Shown one piece after another: positions 46,606 to 56,228 of a stretch of DNA of 64,000 bases (the stretch's first letter is position 1; every line of letters starts with the position of its first letter). The notes below the pieces were generated by a model. It worked only from the letters and a program-made list of their open reading frames with translations, was not told the DNA's origin and did not search any database. The DNA comes from Bacillota bacterium (GTDB taxonomy: Bacteria; Bacillota; Clostridia; Lachnospirales; Lachnospiraceae): the NCBI GenBank assembly GCA_023439505.1, contig JAEXNR010000017.1:62001-126000 (forward strand), written 5' to 3'. The position numbers and the translations under genes are program-made.

Positions 46606-48405
46606 ATGCCAGCAGCTCAAAATCGAAATAGGGCCGGAAGCAAGGTCAGTGACAAGACAGACCGTCCCAGGGATACGAAATATGTATTAAAACGTTTGTG
46701 GAATTATCTTTACCGTTATAAATGGATGCTGCTATTGGCATTTATCTTAACGATCATCAGCAATCTGTTTTCTTTGATCGGTCCGTTGCTGTCAGGATAT
46801 GCCATTGATGCCATAGAACCGGGAAAAGGATCTGTGGTTTTTCGCCGTGTCTTTTATTATGCTTCGTGGATGGTATTATTTTATTTCTTATCCTCTGTTT
46901 TATCTTATATTCTATCAGTGATCATGATCCGGTTAAGCCAGAGAATGGTGAGAAGGATGAGGGAGGATGTGTTTCAAAAACTGGTGGATTTGCCTGTAGG
47001 ATATTTTGACCGTCATCAGACGGGAGACATCATCAGTAAGATATCCTATGATATTGATACGGTGAATACATCCTTATCCACGGATGTGGTTCAGATATCC
47101 GCCGGTATCATAACGGTAATTGGCTCGTTTATCATGATGGTGCTTCTCTCTTCTAAATTGGTTCTGGTAATGTTAGTTATGATACCGCTATCCTTTTTTT
47201 ACACCCGATATATGGCAAAGAAGGTGAAACCCTTGTTTCGGAAACGATCTGCAAAATTGGGCGAATTGAACGGATTTGTTGAAGAGATGGTTTCGGGACA
47301 AAAAACCATCAAATCCTATGCAGCGGAAGATACCATTATCAAACAATTTGATCAAATTAATAAGGATACGGTGGATGCCTATTATCATTCAGAATATTAT
47401 AGCAGTATGATGGGGCCGACAGTAAATTTTATCAATAATCTCTCCGTATCTTTAATAACGGTTTTTGGTGCAATCCTATTCCTGTTTCAGCAGATGACCC
47501 TGGGTAATATTTCTTCTTTCATTCAATACAGCAGAAAATTTTCCGGTCCTATCAATGAAGCCGCTAATATCATCAGCGAGCTTGCTTCGGCCCTGGCTGC
47601 GGCGGAGCGTGTATTTCGGTTGTTGGACGAACAGGAAGAGACACCAGATCTGACCCGAGCAAAGGAACTTACCAATAGTTCAGGTGAAGTAACCTTACAG
47701 GAGGTTACCTTTGGTTATCTTGCAAAGAAGCCTGTCATTCATAACCTGTTTTTACAGGCAAAACCCGGCAGCCTGACAGCCATTGTGGGACCGACAGGAG
47801 CCGGCAAGACGACGATCATTCATCTTCTGATGAGGTTTTATGATGTATGGGAAGGGTCCGTGAGGGTGGACGGCAATGATATACTTGACATCACAAGAAG
47901 CAGTTTACGAAAGTCCTATGCCATGGTGCTTCAGGATACCTGGCTTTTTCAGGGGACATATTTTGAGAATATTGCCTATGGGAAGGAAAACGCCACAAGG
48001 GAAGAAGTGGTGCGGGCTGCAAAGCTTGCCGGAATCCATTCCTTTATCAGCAAATTGCCGCAGGGTTATGATACGGTGATTTATGAAGATGGGATGAATA
48101 TCTCCAAAGGACAGAAACAATTGGTTACCATTGCAAGAGCCATGCTGTTAGATGCCAAAATGCTGATTTTGGATGAAGCAACTTCCAATGTGGATACCAG
48201 AACCGAGCAGAAAATTCAATCAGCAATGCGAAAGTTAATGGAGCAAAAGACATGCTTTGTCATTGCACATCGCTTATCTACAATACAGGGAGCTGATAAT
48301 ATTTTGGTTGTAGATCAGGGTAATGTGGTTGAGCAGGGAAGCCATTATGAGCTGATGGGACAGAAAAGCTTTTATTATAACCTTTATCAATCTCAATTTG
48401 AATAA
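46606..48405 (+). CDS. ABC exporter half-transporter, catalytically intact Walker-B subunit
   Basis: 599 residues. Walker A VGPTGAGKTTII and Walker B LILDEATSNVD are canonical, while the signature is ISKGQKQLVT instead of LSGGQ. This is complementary to the preceding protein, so the heterodimer has one consensus and one degenerate ATP site, as in TM287/288 and LmrCD. The ATG at 46606 has AAAGGGG about ten bases upstream; ATG 46597 would be too close to it. Confidence 0.92.
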   Translation: MPAAQNRNRAGSKVSDKTDRPRDTKYVLKRLWNYLYRYKWMLLLAFILTIISNLFSLIGPLLSGYAIDAIEPGKGSVVFRRVFYYASWMVLFYFLSSVLSYILSVIMIRLSQRMVRRMREDVFQKLVDLPVGYFDRHQTGDIISKISYDIDTVNTSLSTDVVQISAGIITVIGSFIMMVLLSSKLVLVMLVMIPLSFFYTRYMAKKVKPLFRKRSAKLGELNGFVEEMVSGQKTIKSYAAEDTIIKQFDQINKDTVDAYYHSEYYSSMMGPTVNFINNLSVSLITVFGAILFLFQQMTLGNISSFIQYSRKFSGPINEAANIISELASALAAAERVFRLLDEQEETPDLTRAKELTNSSGEVTLQEVTFGYLAKKPVIHNLFLQAKPGSLTAIVGPTGAGKTTIIHLLMRFYDVWEGSVRVDGNDILDITRSSLRKSYAMVLQDTWLFQGTYFENIAYGKENATREEVVRAAKLAGIHSFISKLPQGYDTVIYEDGMNISKGQKQLVTIARAMLLDAKMLILDEATSNVDTRTEQKIQSAMRKLMEQKTCFVIAHRLSTIQGADNILVVDQGNVVEQGSHYELMGQKSFYYNLYQSQFE

Positions 48406-48560
48406 TACAAAGATTACAATTTGAATAATCCCAAAATTACAATTTAAAGAATATAAAAATTACAATTTGAATAATTACAAAAATTAGTAAAATTTGATGA
48501 ATAATAAAATCATAAAAATTTAATGAATAATAAAATCATAAAATTTGATGAATAATAAAA
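48394..48560 (+). repeat. AT-rich repeats derived from the gene end
   Basis: The last codons and stop of the exporter gene, CAATTTGAATAA, recur after the stop in ATTACAATTTGAATAA-type copies (near 48416-48428 and 48459-48471, with a degenerate copy between). A second set of about 27-28-base units with TTTGATGAATAATAAAAT follows at about 48491-48560, three copies. No gene is present. Confidence 0.75.
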
Positions 48561-48567
48561 TTAGTAA

Positions 48568-48596
48568 TTGACAACAAGCTAAGGTAACGTTATAAT
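48568..48596 (+). promoter_or_regulatory. Consensus sigma-A promoter of tyrS
   Basis: Perfect TTGACA (48568-48573), 17-base spacer, perfect TATAAT (48591-48596). Confidence 0.85.
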
Positions 48597-48602
48597 TCCA
48601 AA

Positions 48603-48936
48603 TAATGAATTTAAGTATAGAGCAAAAGGCAATGATAAGAATTAGTAGGAGTAAATCCTTTCTTACAGAAAGTAACCGGTTGATGAGAGGTACAGGAAAG
48701 TTTATTCTGAATACATCTTTGAGCTTCACACCGAAAGGAGTGATCTTAGTAGGCTGTTGACGGAGACCTGCACCCGTTACCGTGCTAGAGTATAACCGGA
48801 CCGAATGAGGAAAGAATGTTATTTGGCTGGCGTACTTAATAAGGTTAGTTATGGAAATAACTAATAAATATGAGGTGGTACCGCGTGATTTATCCCGCCC
48901 TCTGGTAATCTGGAGGAGTGGGTTTTTTTTATGCTT
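48603..48936 (+). promoter_or_regulatory. T-box leader (tyrosine) of tyrS
   Basis: The T-box sequence AGGTGGTACCGCG at about 48873 is diagnostic, followed by a CCCGCCCTC.../GAGGAGTGGG terminator and TTTTTTT (about 48893-48931). A UAC tyrosine specifier is plausible in the GAGGTACAGG segment near 48688. Uncharged tRNA-Tyr would favour the antiterminator and tyrS expression. Confidence 0.92.
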
Positions 48937-48962
48937 TTTTAAATAAGAATGGAGGAATTGAT

Positions 48963-50201
48963 ATGAAAAAGGATTGTGTAACGACTGATTTTGTGAAGGA
49001 ACAGATGAAAATCATTAAAAAGGGAGCGGCTGCCCTGATTTCAGAAGAGGAGCTGGAAGAGAAAATAAAAAAAGCAGTGGAGGAGGGGAGAGGACTAAAC
49101 ATTAAGCTGGGTCTTGACCCCAGTGCACCGGATATCCATCTTGGGCATGCGGTTGTGCTGAGAAAAATCAGGCAAATGCAGAACCTTGGGCATAATGCAA
49201 TTATTATCATCGGAGATTTTACAGGGAAAATCGGTGATCCGACGGGAAAATCAAAGACCAGAAAACCTCTGACGCAGGATCAGGTGTTGGAGAATGCGAA
49301 AACATATACCAATCAGATCTTTAAAATACTACATCCGGAGAAAACTACCGTACGCTTTAACAGTGAATGGCTGTCAAAGCTAAACTTTTCGGATGTTATT
49401 TCCCTGGCATCTAATACTACAGTGGCAAGGCTTCTGGAACGGGATGATTTTAACAGCCGTTTTCTCAAGAAGGAACCGATCGGACTCCATGAATTTTTCT
49501 ATCCGTTAATGCAGGCCTATGATTCAGTGGAAATCCATGCAGATATTGAGCTTGGGGGAACGGATCAGACTTTTAATATCCTGATGGGCAGAACCTTACA
49601 GAACAGTCTGGGTCAGCCCAGGCAAATTGCACTGTTTATGCCGATTCTGGAGGGACTTGACGGTGTGGAGAAGATGAGTAAGAGCCTTGGTAATTATATT
49701 GGCATCTCGGAACCGGCAGAGGTGATATTTAAAAAGGTAATGGAAGTACCGGATGCCTTGATTTTGCGCTACTTTGAACTGGCAACGGATGAACATCCGA
49801 ATCGTATTGAAGAAATCAAAGTTCAGTTGGAGCAGGGAAGAAATCCTCGTGATATTAAGCTTGATCTGGCAAGAATCATCACCGGCCTATACCATACAGA
49901 AAGCGACGTTACCATGGCAGAAGAATACTTTATCAGCGTATTTCAGAAGGGAAACCTGCCGGATCAGATGCTTACGATACCATTACCAGAGACGTGTTAT
50001 AAGGTTTCGGATCTGGTACCATGCTTGCTGGAATACAAAATTGTAGTATCCGGAAGCGATTTCCGTCGTTTGATTCTTCAAGGCGGGGTAACATTAAATG
50101 GAGAAAAGGTGACCGATATCGATCACCTTTTACCGGAGAATGATCCGATACTAAAAATCGGGAAAAAGAAGTTCGTACAATTTAGGAGGAAAGCGGTGTG
50201 A
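48963..50201 (+). CDS. tyrS: Tyrosyl-tRNA synthetase
   Basis: 412 residues. Class I signatures: HLGH in PSAPDIHLGHAVVL and KMSKS in VEKMSKSLGNYIG; C-terminal S4 RNA-binding domain (GSDFRRLILQGGVTLNGEKV in pieces). The ATG at 48963 has GGAGG; an in-frame upstream start lies inside the T-box terminator and is not credible. The gene ends only 11 bases from the opposing DUF4179 gene. Confidence 0.95.
   Translation: MKKDCVTTDFVKEQMKIIKKGAAALISEEELEEKIKKAVEEGRGLNIKLGLDPSAPDIHLGHAVVLRKIRQMQNLGHNAIIIIGDFTGKIGDPTGKSKTRKPLTQDQVLENAKTYTNQIFKILHPEKTTVRFNSEWLSKLNFSDVISLASNTTVARLLERDDFNSRFLKKEPIGLHEFFYPLMQAYDSVEIHADIELGGTDQTFNILMGRTLQNSLGQPRQIALFMPILEGLDGVEKMSKSLGNYIGISEPAEVIFKKVMEVPDALILRYFELATDEHPNRIEEIKVQLEQGRNPRDIKLDLARIITGLYHTESDVTMAEEYFISVFQKGNLPDQMLTIPLPETCYKVSDLVPCLLEYKIVVSGSDFRRLILQGGVTLNGEKVTDIDHLLPENDPILKIGKKKFVQFRRKAV
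50104..50131. terminator. Bidirectional terminator-like hairpin inside the tyrS coding region
   Basis: AAAAGGTGA (50104-50112) and TCACCTTTT (50123-50131) are perfectly complementary. It lies 70 bases before the tyrS stop, but about 80 bases after the stop of the minus-strand anti-sigma gene, so it can terminate that operon. Confidence 0.5.
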
Positions 50202-50212
50202 GAGGTTTTATC

Positions 50213-51589
50213 TTACTCGCTTGCCTTAATATTAATTTCAATTGGCTTACTTAGCTTTTTCTCCGGAGCATAATGCCATTCTACTTTATAATAATTATCG
50301 ATAAAAGGAGCAATTCTATAATTTGCATTCATAATGGTGTTTTTGTCCTTATCCTGATAAGTATTAAATGTGAAGGTGCCAAAGTTGTAGAGATTGTCAT
50401 GGATATCGTAATACTGGGAGGATATGATTTCCAAAGGTTTTGCCACATTCAGGGTAAAGGTCAGAGTCTTGTTATCCAGCTCCATAGCTTCAACGGTAAC
50501 TTCTTCCGGTAAATTGGAAATGGTTTTATGAGCGTAGTCAATGATACCGTATTGTTTGTCTTTTTCGATCAGTGATACGCCGGTCAAATTTAGCGTCAGA
50601 TGTTTTGCCAAAGCAAAATAACTGCTCTCAAACCAGATGGAACCAATGTTGATGCCATCCGGTTGAAAGGTGGCAGTGACGCCGGAGCTTTTTTGATTAT
50701 ATAGTTTTCCTTTCTCATCTTCAAAGTAAAGATTCAGATTTCGGACGGCGGCGCTGTTGGTTTCATCTGTTTCAATGATTAATGTTGTCTTGGAAGGATA
50801 GATTTCCAACCGGTCCAGATAAATCCGCTGTCCGAATACTTCGATCCATTCATCGATCGTTGCTGTTCTTTTGCTTTGAATAAACTTATCCTCCGGCTTT
50901 AAAACAAAATGGAAGGGAACAGAGACCGCCGAAGTATCCTCTGTATTCTCTGTTTCCGATGACCAAATACCGGAATCACCGGGTACAGTTACGGTTTGCG
51001 TTTTCTCCGGGGGTGTTTCTGTTATATTAATATCAAAGAACAGTTCCTTTGGTATGGGGGTTTCCTTTGCCATATCAACCTTGATCTCCTCCATCTGATC
51101 TTTCTCGTATCCTGTATCATAGACCAGGGTGGCAGGAAGGGGAAGACCGGTGGCATCCAGCAGTTGGAAGTTATAGATCCCTGTTTCATTGGGGGAATCA
51201 ACTCGAAAGAACAGAGAGATATGATTGGCATCGACAATCATATAGTCTACGGTGACATGAATCCCCTCCTTTGTCTGCCTGTCCCCCACATACTGTACAT
51301 AATCGTTTTCTACGGCGATCTTCAGACTGGGGTCGAAGGCAACTGCCTTTACAAAAGATTTTAAAATCGGGATATCGCTCATTGCAAGGGCAGCCGTTGG
51401 AGAGAGATTCACCAGCAGAATAAACAGGGCGGCAAGAAAGGATAGGGATACCATCGGAGTTCTCCAAAGGAAGGTCAGCTTTTTATGGCGTGCATATCTT
51501 GTCATAGCTTGATGAAGTGTTTCCTCCAGCCTCTGTGGAGGCTGTGCCAATTCATTCTTCAGCTTTGTATATTCATCGTATCGATTCAT
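50213..51589 (-). CDS. DUF4179 membrane protein, putative anti-sigma factor
   Basis: 458 residues. A cytoplasmic N-terminus of about 35 residues, one membrane helix (MVSLSFLAALFILLVNL), then DUF4179 (AALAMSDIPILKSFVKAV) and a large extracellular beta-rich region. It overlaps the stop of the ECF sigma gene by four bases. Paired genes of this form usually encode sigma/anti-sigma couples that sense the envelope; the direct binding is inferred. Confidence 0.87.
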   Translation of the reverse strand: MNRYDEYTKLKNELAQPPQRLEETLHQAMTRYARHKKLTFLWRTPMVSLSFLAALFILLVNLSPTAALAMSDIPILKSFVKAVAFDPSLKIAVENDYVQYVGDRQTKEGIHVTVDYMIVDANHISLFFRVDSPNETGIYNFQLLDATGLPLPATLVYDTGYEKDQMEEIKVDMAKETPIPKELFFDINITETPPEKTQTVTVPGDSGIWSSETENTEDTSAVSVPFHFVLKPEDKFIQSKRTATIDEWIEVFGQRIYLDRLEIYPSKTTLIIETDETNSAAVRNLNLYFEDEKGKLYNQKSSGVTATFQPDGINIGSIWFESSYFALAKHLTLNLTGVSLIEKDKQYGIIDYAHKTISNLPEEVTVEAMELDNKTLTFTLNVAKPLEIISSQYYDIHDNLYNFGTFTFNTYQDKDKNTIMNANYRIAPFIDNYYKVEWHYAPEKKLSKPIEINIKASE

Positions 51590-52056
51590 TGTTCGTCCTC
51601 CAATTCTAATCTTAACAGGGACAGGGCCTTCCGTTGCCTGGTAGCTACGGTACCCTGGGGCAGCTTTAAGATGGAAGCAGTCTCAACCAGGGTAAAGTCA
51701 TTAAAATAGCGCAGGTTAATTATGATCTGTAATTCCTGGGGAAGTTTTGCGATGGCATCCTTTAAAGGAAGGGAATCATAATCCACATATCCCTGCTCCA
51801 GAAATACATCTACTGTCTCAATTCTTTTTAAACGCCTTAATTCCTTTTTGCAAACATTAATCAGGATTCTCGTTATCCATGTTTTAAAGTATTCCGGTTG
51901 CTTCAGCTTTTTTATGCTTTTGCAGGATAAGAAGACGGCTTCGTCCACCGCCTCCAAAGCGGCAGTTTCGTTTCTTAAATAAAGGTAAGCAACCCGGTAC
52001 ATACGGTCTTTGATTTCATTTAACTCAGTTAGATATTCTTCATAGGCATGATACAT
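51586..52056 (-). CDS. ECF-type RNA polymerase sigma factor
   Basis: 156 residues with sigma-70 region 2 (RVAYLYLRNETAALEAVDEAVFLS, KTWITRILINVCKKELRR in pieces) and region 4 (LPQELQIIINLRYFNDFTLVETASIL, PQGTVATRQRKALSLLR). The small size, lack of regions 1 and 3 and coupling to a membrane protein mark an ECF factor. No clear promoter was identified upstream; it may autoregulate. Confidence 0.92.
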   Translation of the reverse strand: MYHAYEEYLTELNEIKDRMYRVAYLYLRNETAALEAVDEAVFLSCKSIKKLKQPEYFKTWITRILINVCKKELRRLKRIETVDVFLEQGYVDYDSLPLKDAIAKLPQELQIIINLRYFNDFTLVETASILKLPQGTVATRQRKALSLLRLELEDEQ

Positions 52057-52416
52057 TGACGGATTCCTTTCTTTCCTGTTCTATTTATTAGAGTCATAAG
52101 AGAGGAGAATTTATTTCATGAGGATATTATTTTTTAATTTATTTGGATGAGGATAGGAAATCATTTTAGATAAGAAAGAGAAGGTTAAGAAAGAAGGAAT
52201 CAAAAGAGATTGTTGCAAAAAAATCGCTGCGAAAGAATCATTACGAAATTACCGCTATGAAATTGCATTTATGTAAGTACCGTTACGAAGAAGCGTTATT
52301 GGTGTTGATGAGACTGCTGAGGCAACGCTGACTTCTATCGTACGCAACTTCAAATCCGATTGCTTAGACGAAATAAAGCCAGCTCATCATAAATCACCTC
52401 TTACAGATGGATCTAA
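52057..52416. other. Intergenic region between sigma factor and aroA genes
   Basis: About 360 bases with no credible gene on either strand. It has short degenerate repeats (GCGAAAGAATCATTACGAAA-like, 52228-52262). No strong terminator for the minus-strand aroA is visible. Confidence 0.5.
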
Positions 52417-53709
52417 TTATAGATTGTATAAGTCGGTATAAAAATCAGGATAAGAGATGGTAACACAATCTGCATTCCTGATTTGGGTTTCGCCTTCAGC
52501 CAACAGACTCGCAACTGCAAAGGACATGGCAATCCGGTGATCGGACATACTTTCAATTTCAGCGCCATGCAAAGGCTTACCTCCCCGGATGATCATACCA
52601 TCATCAGTCGCTGTAATGTCAGCACCCATTTTTTTTAGGTTATTTACCATAACATCGATGCGGTTGGATTCTTTCACCTTCAACTCAGCCGCATCTTTGA
52701 TCACGGTGGTTCCCTTGGCAAAGCAGGCCAGGACAGCGATAATCGGTATTTCATCTATCAGAGCGGGAATGATACCGCCGCCGATGACACAGCCCTCCAA
52801 ATCACTGTGACGAACCAGAAGATCAGCGACAGGCTCTCCGGCGCCATCCTGTCTGTTCTCCAGCGTAATATCAGCGCCCATTTGACGGCATACCGTTAAA
52901 ATGCCGTCCCTGGTCGGATTAATTCCAACATTTTTAATCAGGATTTCAGAGCCGGGTACAATGAGACCGGCGGCAATAAAATATGCAGCGGATGAGATAT
53001 CCCCCGGTACGTGAATTTGATTGCCGGCGAGCTTTGGACGGGGAAGTATTGTCGCGGTTGCATCAACACTGCGAATGACCGCGCCAAACTGTGACAGCAT
53101 CAGTTCCGTATGATTTCTTGAAAGATAGGGCTCCGTTACCGAGGTTTCTCCATCGGCATAAAGGCCAGCCAGTAAGATACAGGACTTAATCTGGGCGGAT
53201 GCTACCGGTGAAGAATATGAAATCCCCTTTAACTGCTTCTTCAGAAGCTCGGTCTGATTGATCTGAAGCGGTGCACAATCGTTGTTCCTGACACTTTTAA
53301 TATCTGCACCCATTAATTGAAGGGGGCTTATTACCCTGCCCATGGGCCTTCTCTGTATGGAGTCATCGCCAATCAATGTTACAGGGAACTTCTGACCGCT
53401 TAAGATCCCGCAAATCAGCCGCATGGTGGTACCACTGTTGCCCACATCCAGAATATCTTCCGGCTGTTGCAACCCGTCCAGTCCTTTCCCATGGATGATT
53501 ACCTCGTTTTTCTGAGGATCATTCACTATGCTGATTCCCAGCTGGCGAAAGCATCGAATGGTTGAGAGACAATCTGCACCCTGTAAAAAATTAGTGACGC
53601 TGGTGGTCCCTTGCGCCAGTGCGCCGAACATTACGGCACGATGTGATATGGATTTATCTCCGGGTACGGTAATGCATCCCTTTAACGGGCCGTTCTTATG
53701 ATATATCAT
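52417..53709 (-). CDS. aroA: 3-Phosphoshikimate 1-carboxyvinyltransferase (EPSP synthase)
   Basis: 430 residues. Transfers enolpyruvate from PEP to shikimate 3-phosphate. Motifs VPGDKSISHRAVM, LDVGNSGTTMRL, QRRPMGRV and KESNRIDVM match the two-domain inside-out barrel. It is the third gene of the minus-strand operon after tyrA (55 bases). Confidence 0.95.
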   Translation of the reverse strand: MIYHKNGPLKGCITVPGDKSISHRAVMFGALAQGTTSVTNFLQGADCLSTIRCFRQLGISIVNDPQKNEVIIHGKGLDGLQQPEDILDVGNSGTTMRLICGILSGQKFPVTLIGDDSIQRRPMGRVISPLQLMGADIKSVRNNDCAPLQINQTELLKKQLKGISYSSPVASAQIKSCILLAGLYADGETSVTEPYLSRNHTELMLSQFGAVIRSVDATATILPRPKLAGNQIHVPGDISSAAYFIAAGLIVPGSEILIKNVGINPTRDGILTVCRQMGADITLENRQDGAGEPVADLLVRHSDLEGCVIGGGIIPALIDEIPIIAVLACFAKGTTVIKDAAELKVKESNRIDVMVNNLKKMGADITATDDGMIIRGGKPLHGAEIESMSDHRIAMSFAVASLLAEGETQIRNADCVTISYPDFYTDLYNL

Positions 53710-53764
53710 GGCTTCCTATTCTCCCTTATTTTTTGATTCTCTATATGTGCTATATATACTTCAT

Positions 53765-54886
53765 TTATCTTTCATAGACGCGGTAATTGTACCTCTTTAA
53801 TAATGAAATGGCATTTACCTGGGAGGCTTCTTCATTAAATTCAATTCTAAGAACCCCCTCTTCAAATTCTCTGTTATGGATAATACCAATATTCTTTATA
53901 CTGATCTGGTTACTCGCCAGCAGTGTAGCAATTGTGGCTATGGCGCCTGCTTCATCGACAATATCCACATATACCTCAAAGATCTTCTTCATCAGACCGA
54001 CGGATTTGTTTGGTATCAAACTGCGGTATTCTCCGGCGGTATCAAAAATTTCGTACAGATATAGCTCATCCGAAGCACGAAGTGCAGTTACCACCTGATT
54101 TAGGGAAACTATGTAGCTCTCTAGAAGCGCTATGATACTTGGAGCATTTGTCAGGCAGATGTTCTGCCACATGACAGGAGAGGAAGAGGCAATTCTGGTG
54201 ATATCCTTAAAGCCTCCCGCAGCCAGTGCCTTCATATTCTCAGAACTGTCATCAGATTCCCGTACCAGATTGACCAGCTGAGCAGCAATAATATGAGGCA
54301 GATGGCTGATGGCGGCTGTGATTACATCATGTTCTTTTGCATCAAGGATGACAGGAATGGAGCCCATGCTTTTTACAAGATGAATCATAACCTCCAACAT
54401 GGTCTGTGGTGTCCTCTTTGTCGGTGCTAGAATATAATATGCATTTTCCAGTAAAAGAGCATAGGAATTTAAGTATCCGGTTTTTTCAGATCCGGTCATG
54501 GGATGACCGCCGATAAACTGCGCATCCAGACCCAGTGTTTCTATCACATCCTCAATATTACCCTTCACACTGCCTACATCGGTGAGAATACAGTCAGGCT
54601 TTAAAAGTGGTTTCAGAATCTTAAGATACTCGATATTGGAGAGCACAGGAGCGCATAAAAAGATAATATCACAATTTGGGAATCCCTTATCCAGCGAAGT
54701 CGTTACTTCATCTAATACGCCGTCGGTGAGAGCTGCACTAAGATCAGAACTTGGTTTGTCTTTATGATAATCATAGGCGTAAAGATAATAATTCTTATTT
54801 ATTTTCCTTAATGCCCGGGCAATAGAGCCCCCAATCAACCCAAATCCAATGAATCCAATCTTAAAATCACTCTCTAAATCATTCAT
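53765..54886 (-). CDS. tyrA: Prephenate dehydrogenase with C-terminal ACT domain
   Basis: 373 residues. NAD-binding GFIGFGLIGGSIARAL, then FIGGHPMTGSEKTGY and HLPHIIAAQLVNL of the dehydrogenase, and a C-terminal ACT domain (VDIVDEAGAIATIATLLA) for feedback by tyrosine or phenylalanine. The ATG at 54886 has AAGGAGAG eight bases upstream; the in-frame 54907 has none. Tyrosine-pathway gene between aroF and aroA. Confidence 0.94.
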   Translation of the reverse strand: MNDLESDFKIGFIGFGLIGGSIARALRKINKNYYLYAYDYHKDKPSSDLSAALTDGVLDEVTTSLDKGFPNCDIIFLCAPVLSNIEYLKILKPLLKPDCILTDVGSVKGNIEDVIETLGLDAQFIGGHPMTGSEKTGYLNSYALLLENAYYILAPTKRTPQTMLEVMIHLVKSMGSIPVILDAKEHDVITAAISHLPHIIAAQLVNLVRESDDSSENMKALAAGGFKDITRIASSSPVMWQNICLTNAPSIIALLESYIVSLNQVVTALRASDELYLYEIFDTAGEYRSLIPNKSVGLMKKIFEVYVDIVDEAGAIATIATLLASNQISIKNIGIIHNREFEEGVLRIEFNEEASQVNAISLLKRYNYRVYER

Positions 54887-54904
54887 GAAATCTCTCCTTA
54901 TCTC

Positions 54905-55000
54905 CATTTTGCTTTTATTTCTATTTTTCTATTTTTATTTTTCTATTTTCTGTTCTATATTTTCCTAACTATATTTTTCTGTTTTCTATATTTCGTAAGA
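54905..55000. repeat. Homopurine/homopyrimidine tract between aroF and tyrA
   Basis: Repeated TTTCTATTTT-type units; nearly all pyrimidine on the plus strand (A/G on the minus-strand mRNA). About 120 bases separate the two genes of the operon; no terminator was found here. Confidence 0.6.
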
Positions 55001-55005
55001 TCTGA

Positions 55006-56019
55006 TTATAATGTTCTTCCCATCAAACCTGCCAGTGGCCGAAGGGTAGCAGTCAGTTCCTCAAATTGTTCAAAGGTAAGGGACTGGGGACCGTCAGACA
55101 GTGCACAGGAAGGGTTCGGATGTGTCTCAATCATCAGGCCGTCCGCACCCACAGCTACGGAACTCATGGATAAAGGCTTCACATAGGCCCTTACTCCGGT
55201 GGCATGGCTGGGATCTATGATAATGGGCAAATGGCTCTTTTCTTTAATTACCGGTACCGCACTGATATCTAAGGTATTTCTGGTAGCAGTTTCGAAGGTG
55301 CGTATTCCTCGTTCGCATAGCACGACGTTGGGATTCCCTTCAGCGATGATGTACTCGGAAGCATTTAACCACTCGTCAATGGTAGCGGAGAGACCTCTCT
55401 TTAATAATACGGGTAAACCGGTTTTACCGGCTTCCTTCAGGAGGTAGAAGTTTTGCATATTCCTTGCGCCGATCTGAAGCATATCCACATATTTCACCGC
55501 GGCCTCAATGGCATTTAAACTGGTGACTTCACAAATTACCGGTAATCCTGTTTCCTCACGAGCCTCCTTCATAAATTGGAGCCCTTCCACTTCCAGCCCC
55601 TGGAAAGCATAGGGAGAGGTACGCGGCTTATAAGCACCTCCGCGAAGAATATGGGCCCCGGCTTTCTTGATGGCATGTGCTGTAGTAAGCAGCTGTTCTT
55701 TGCTTTCAATGGCACAGGGACCTGACATAATGACAATGGTATCCCCTCCGATTTCAACATTCCCTACCTTGATTTTGGAAGCTTCCGGATGAAATTTGCG
55801 GTTTGCAAGTTTATAACTTTCTGTTACAGGGACTATTTTATCAACATCCTCAAAAATTTCAAGATTCTGATCCTGTAATTTTGTTTTATCGCCGACAACA
55901 CCAATAATGGTAACCTCTTTACCGGTGGAAATGTGCGCATCCAATCCTTTGGATTCTATCAGGTTTCGAATTCGTGCGATTGATTCTGTTTTTGCTTTTG
56001 GTTTCATTACAATAATCAT
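55006..56019 (-). CDS. aroF: 3-Deoxy-7-phosphoheptulonate synthase, AroG-beta type
   Basis: 337 residues. Condenses PEP and erythrose 4-phosphate, entering the shikimate pathway. A ferredoxin-like N-terminal regulatory domain (about 1-70) precedes a class I-beta barrel (VIMSGPCAIESKEQLL, GGAYKPRTSPYAFQG, LPIIIDPSHATG, ADGLMIETHPNP). The ATG has GAGGT upstream. It is the first gene of aroF-tyrA-aroA. Confidence 0.95.
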   Translation of the reverse strand: MIIVMKPKAKTESIARIRNLIESKGLDAHISTGKEVTIIGVVGDKTKLQDQNLEIFEDVDKIVPVTESYKLANRKFHPEASKIKVGNVEIGGDTIVIMSGPCAIESKEQLLTTAHAIKKAGAHILRGGAYKPRTSPYAFQGLEVEGLQFMKEAREETGLPVICEVTSLNAIEAAVKYVDMLQIGARNMQNFYLLKEAGKTGLPVLLKRGLSATIDEWLNASEYIIAEGNPNVVLCERGIRTFETATRNTLDISAVPVIKEKSHLPIIIDPSHATGVRAYVKPLSMSSVAVGADGLMIETHPNPSCALSDGPQSLTFEQFEELTATLRPLAGLMGRTL

Positions 56020-56128
56020 TTTATTACCTCACTTCTGCGCTGGTTAGGCGTCTCTCTTTGATCTTAATGGTCATATTTTTTGAAATTTCTTATGCAATAT
56101 GCAGGAATTTCAATCTTATTTGACTGCC

Positions 56129-56157
56129 ATTATACCCTGTTTCAAATAGAGTGTCAA
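56129..56157 (-). promoter_or_regulatory. Consensus sigma-A promoter of aroF-tyrA-aroA
   Basis: On the minus strand, perfect TTGACA (56152-56157), 17-base spacer, perfect TATAAT (56129-56134). The leader to the aroF ATG is about 100 bases and shows no T-box. Confidence 0.85.
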
Positions 56158-56228
56158 TACTCTGATGCTTTAAAGTGTAACGGTTTAAAGCGAAAAAGAA
56201 AATAATTGTTAATAATTACATATAACTA

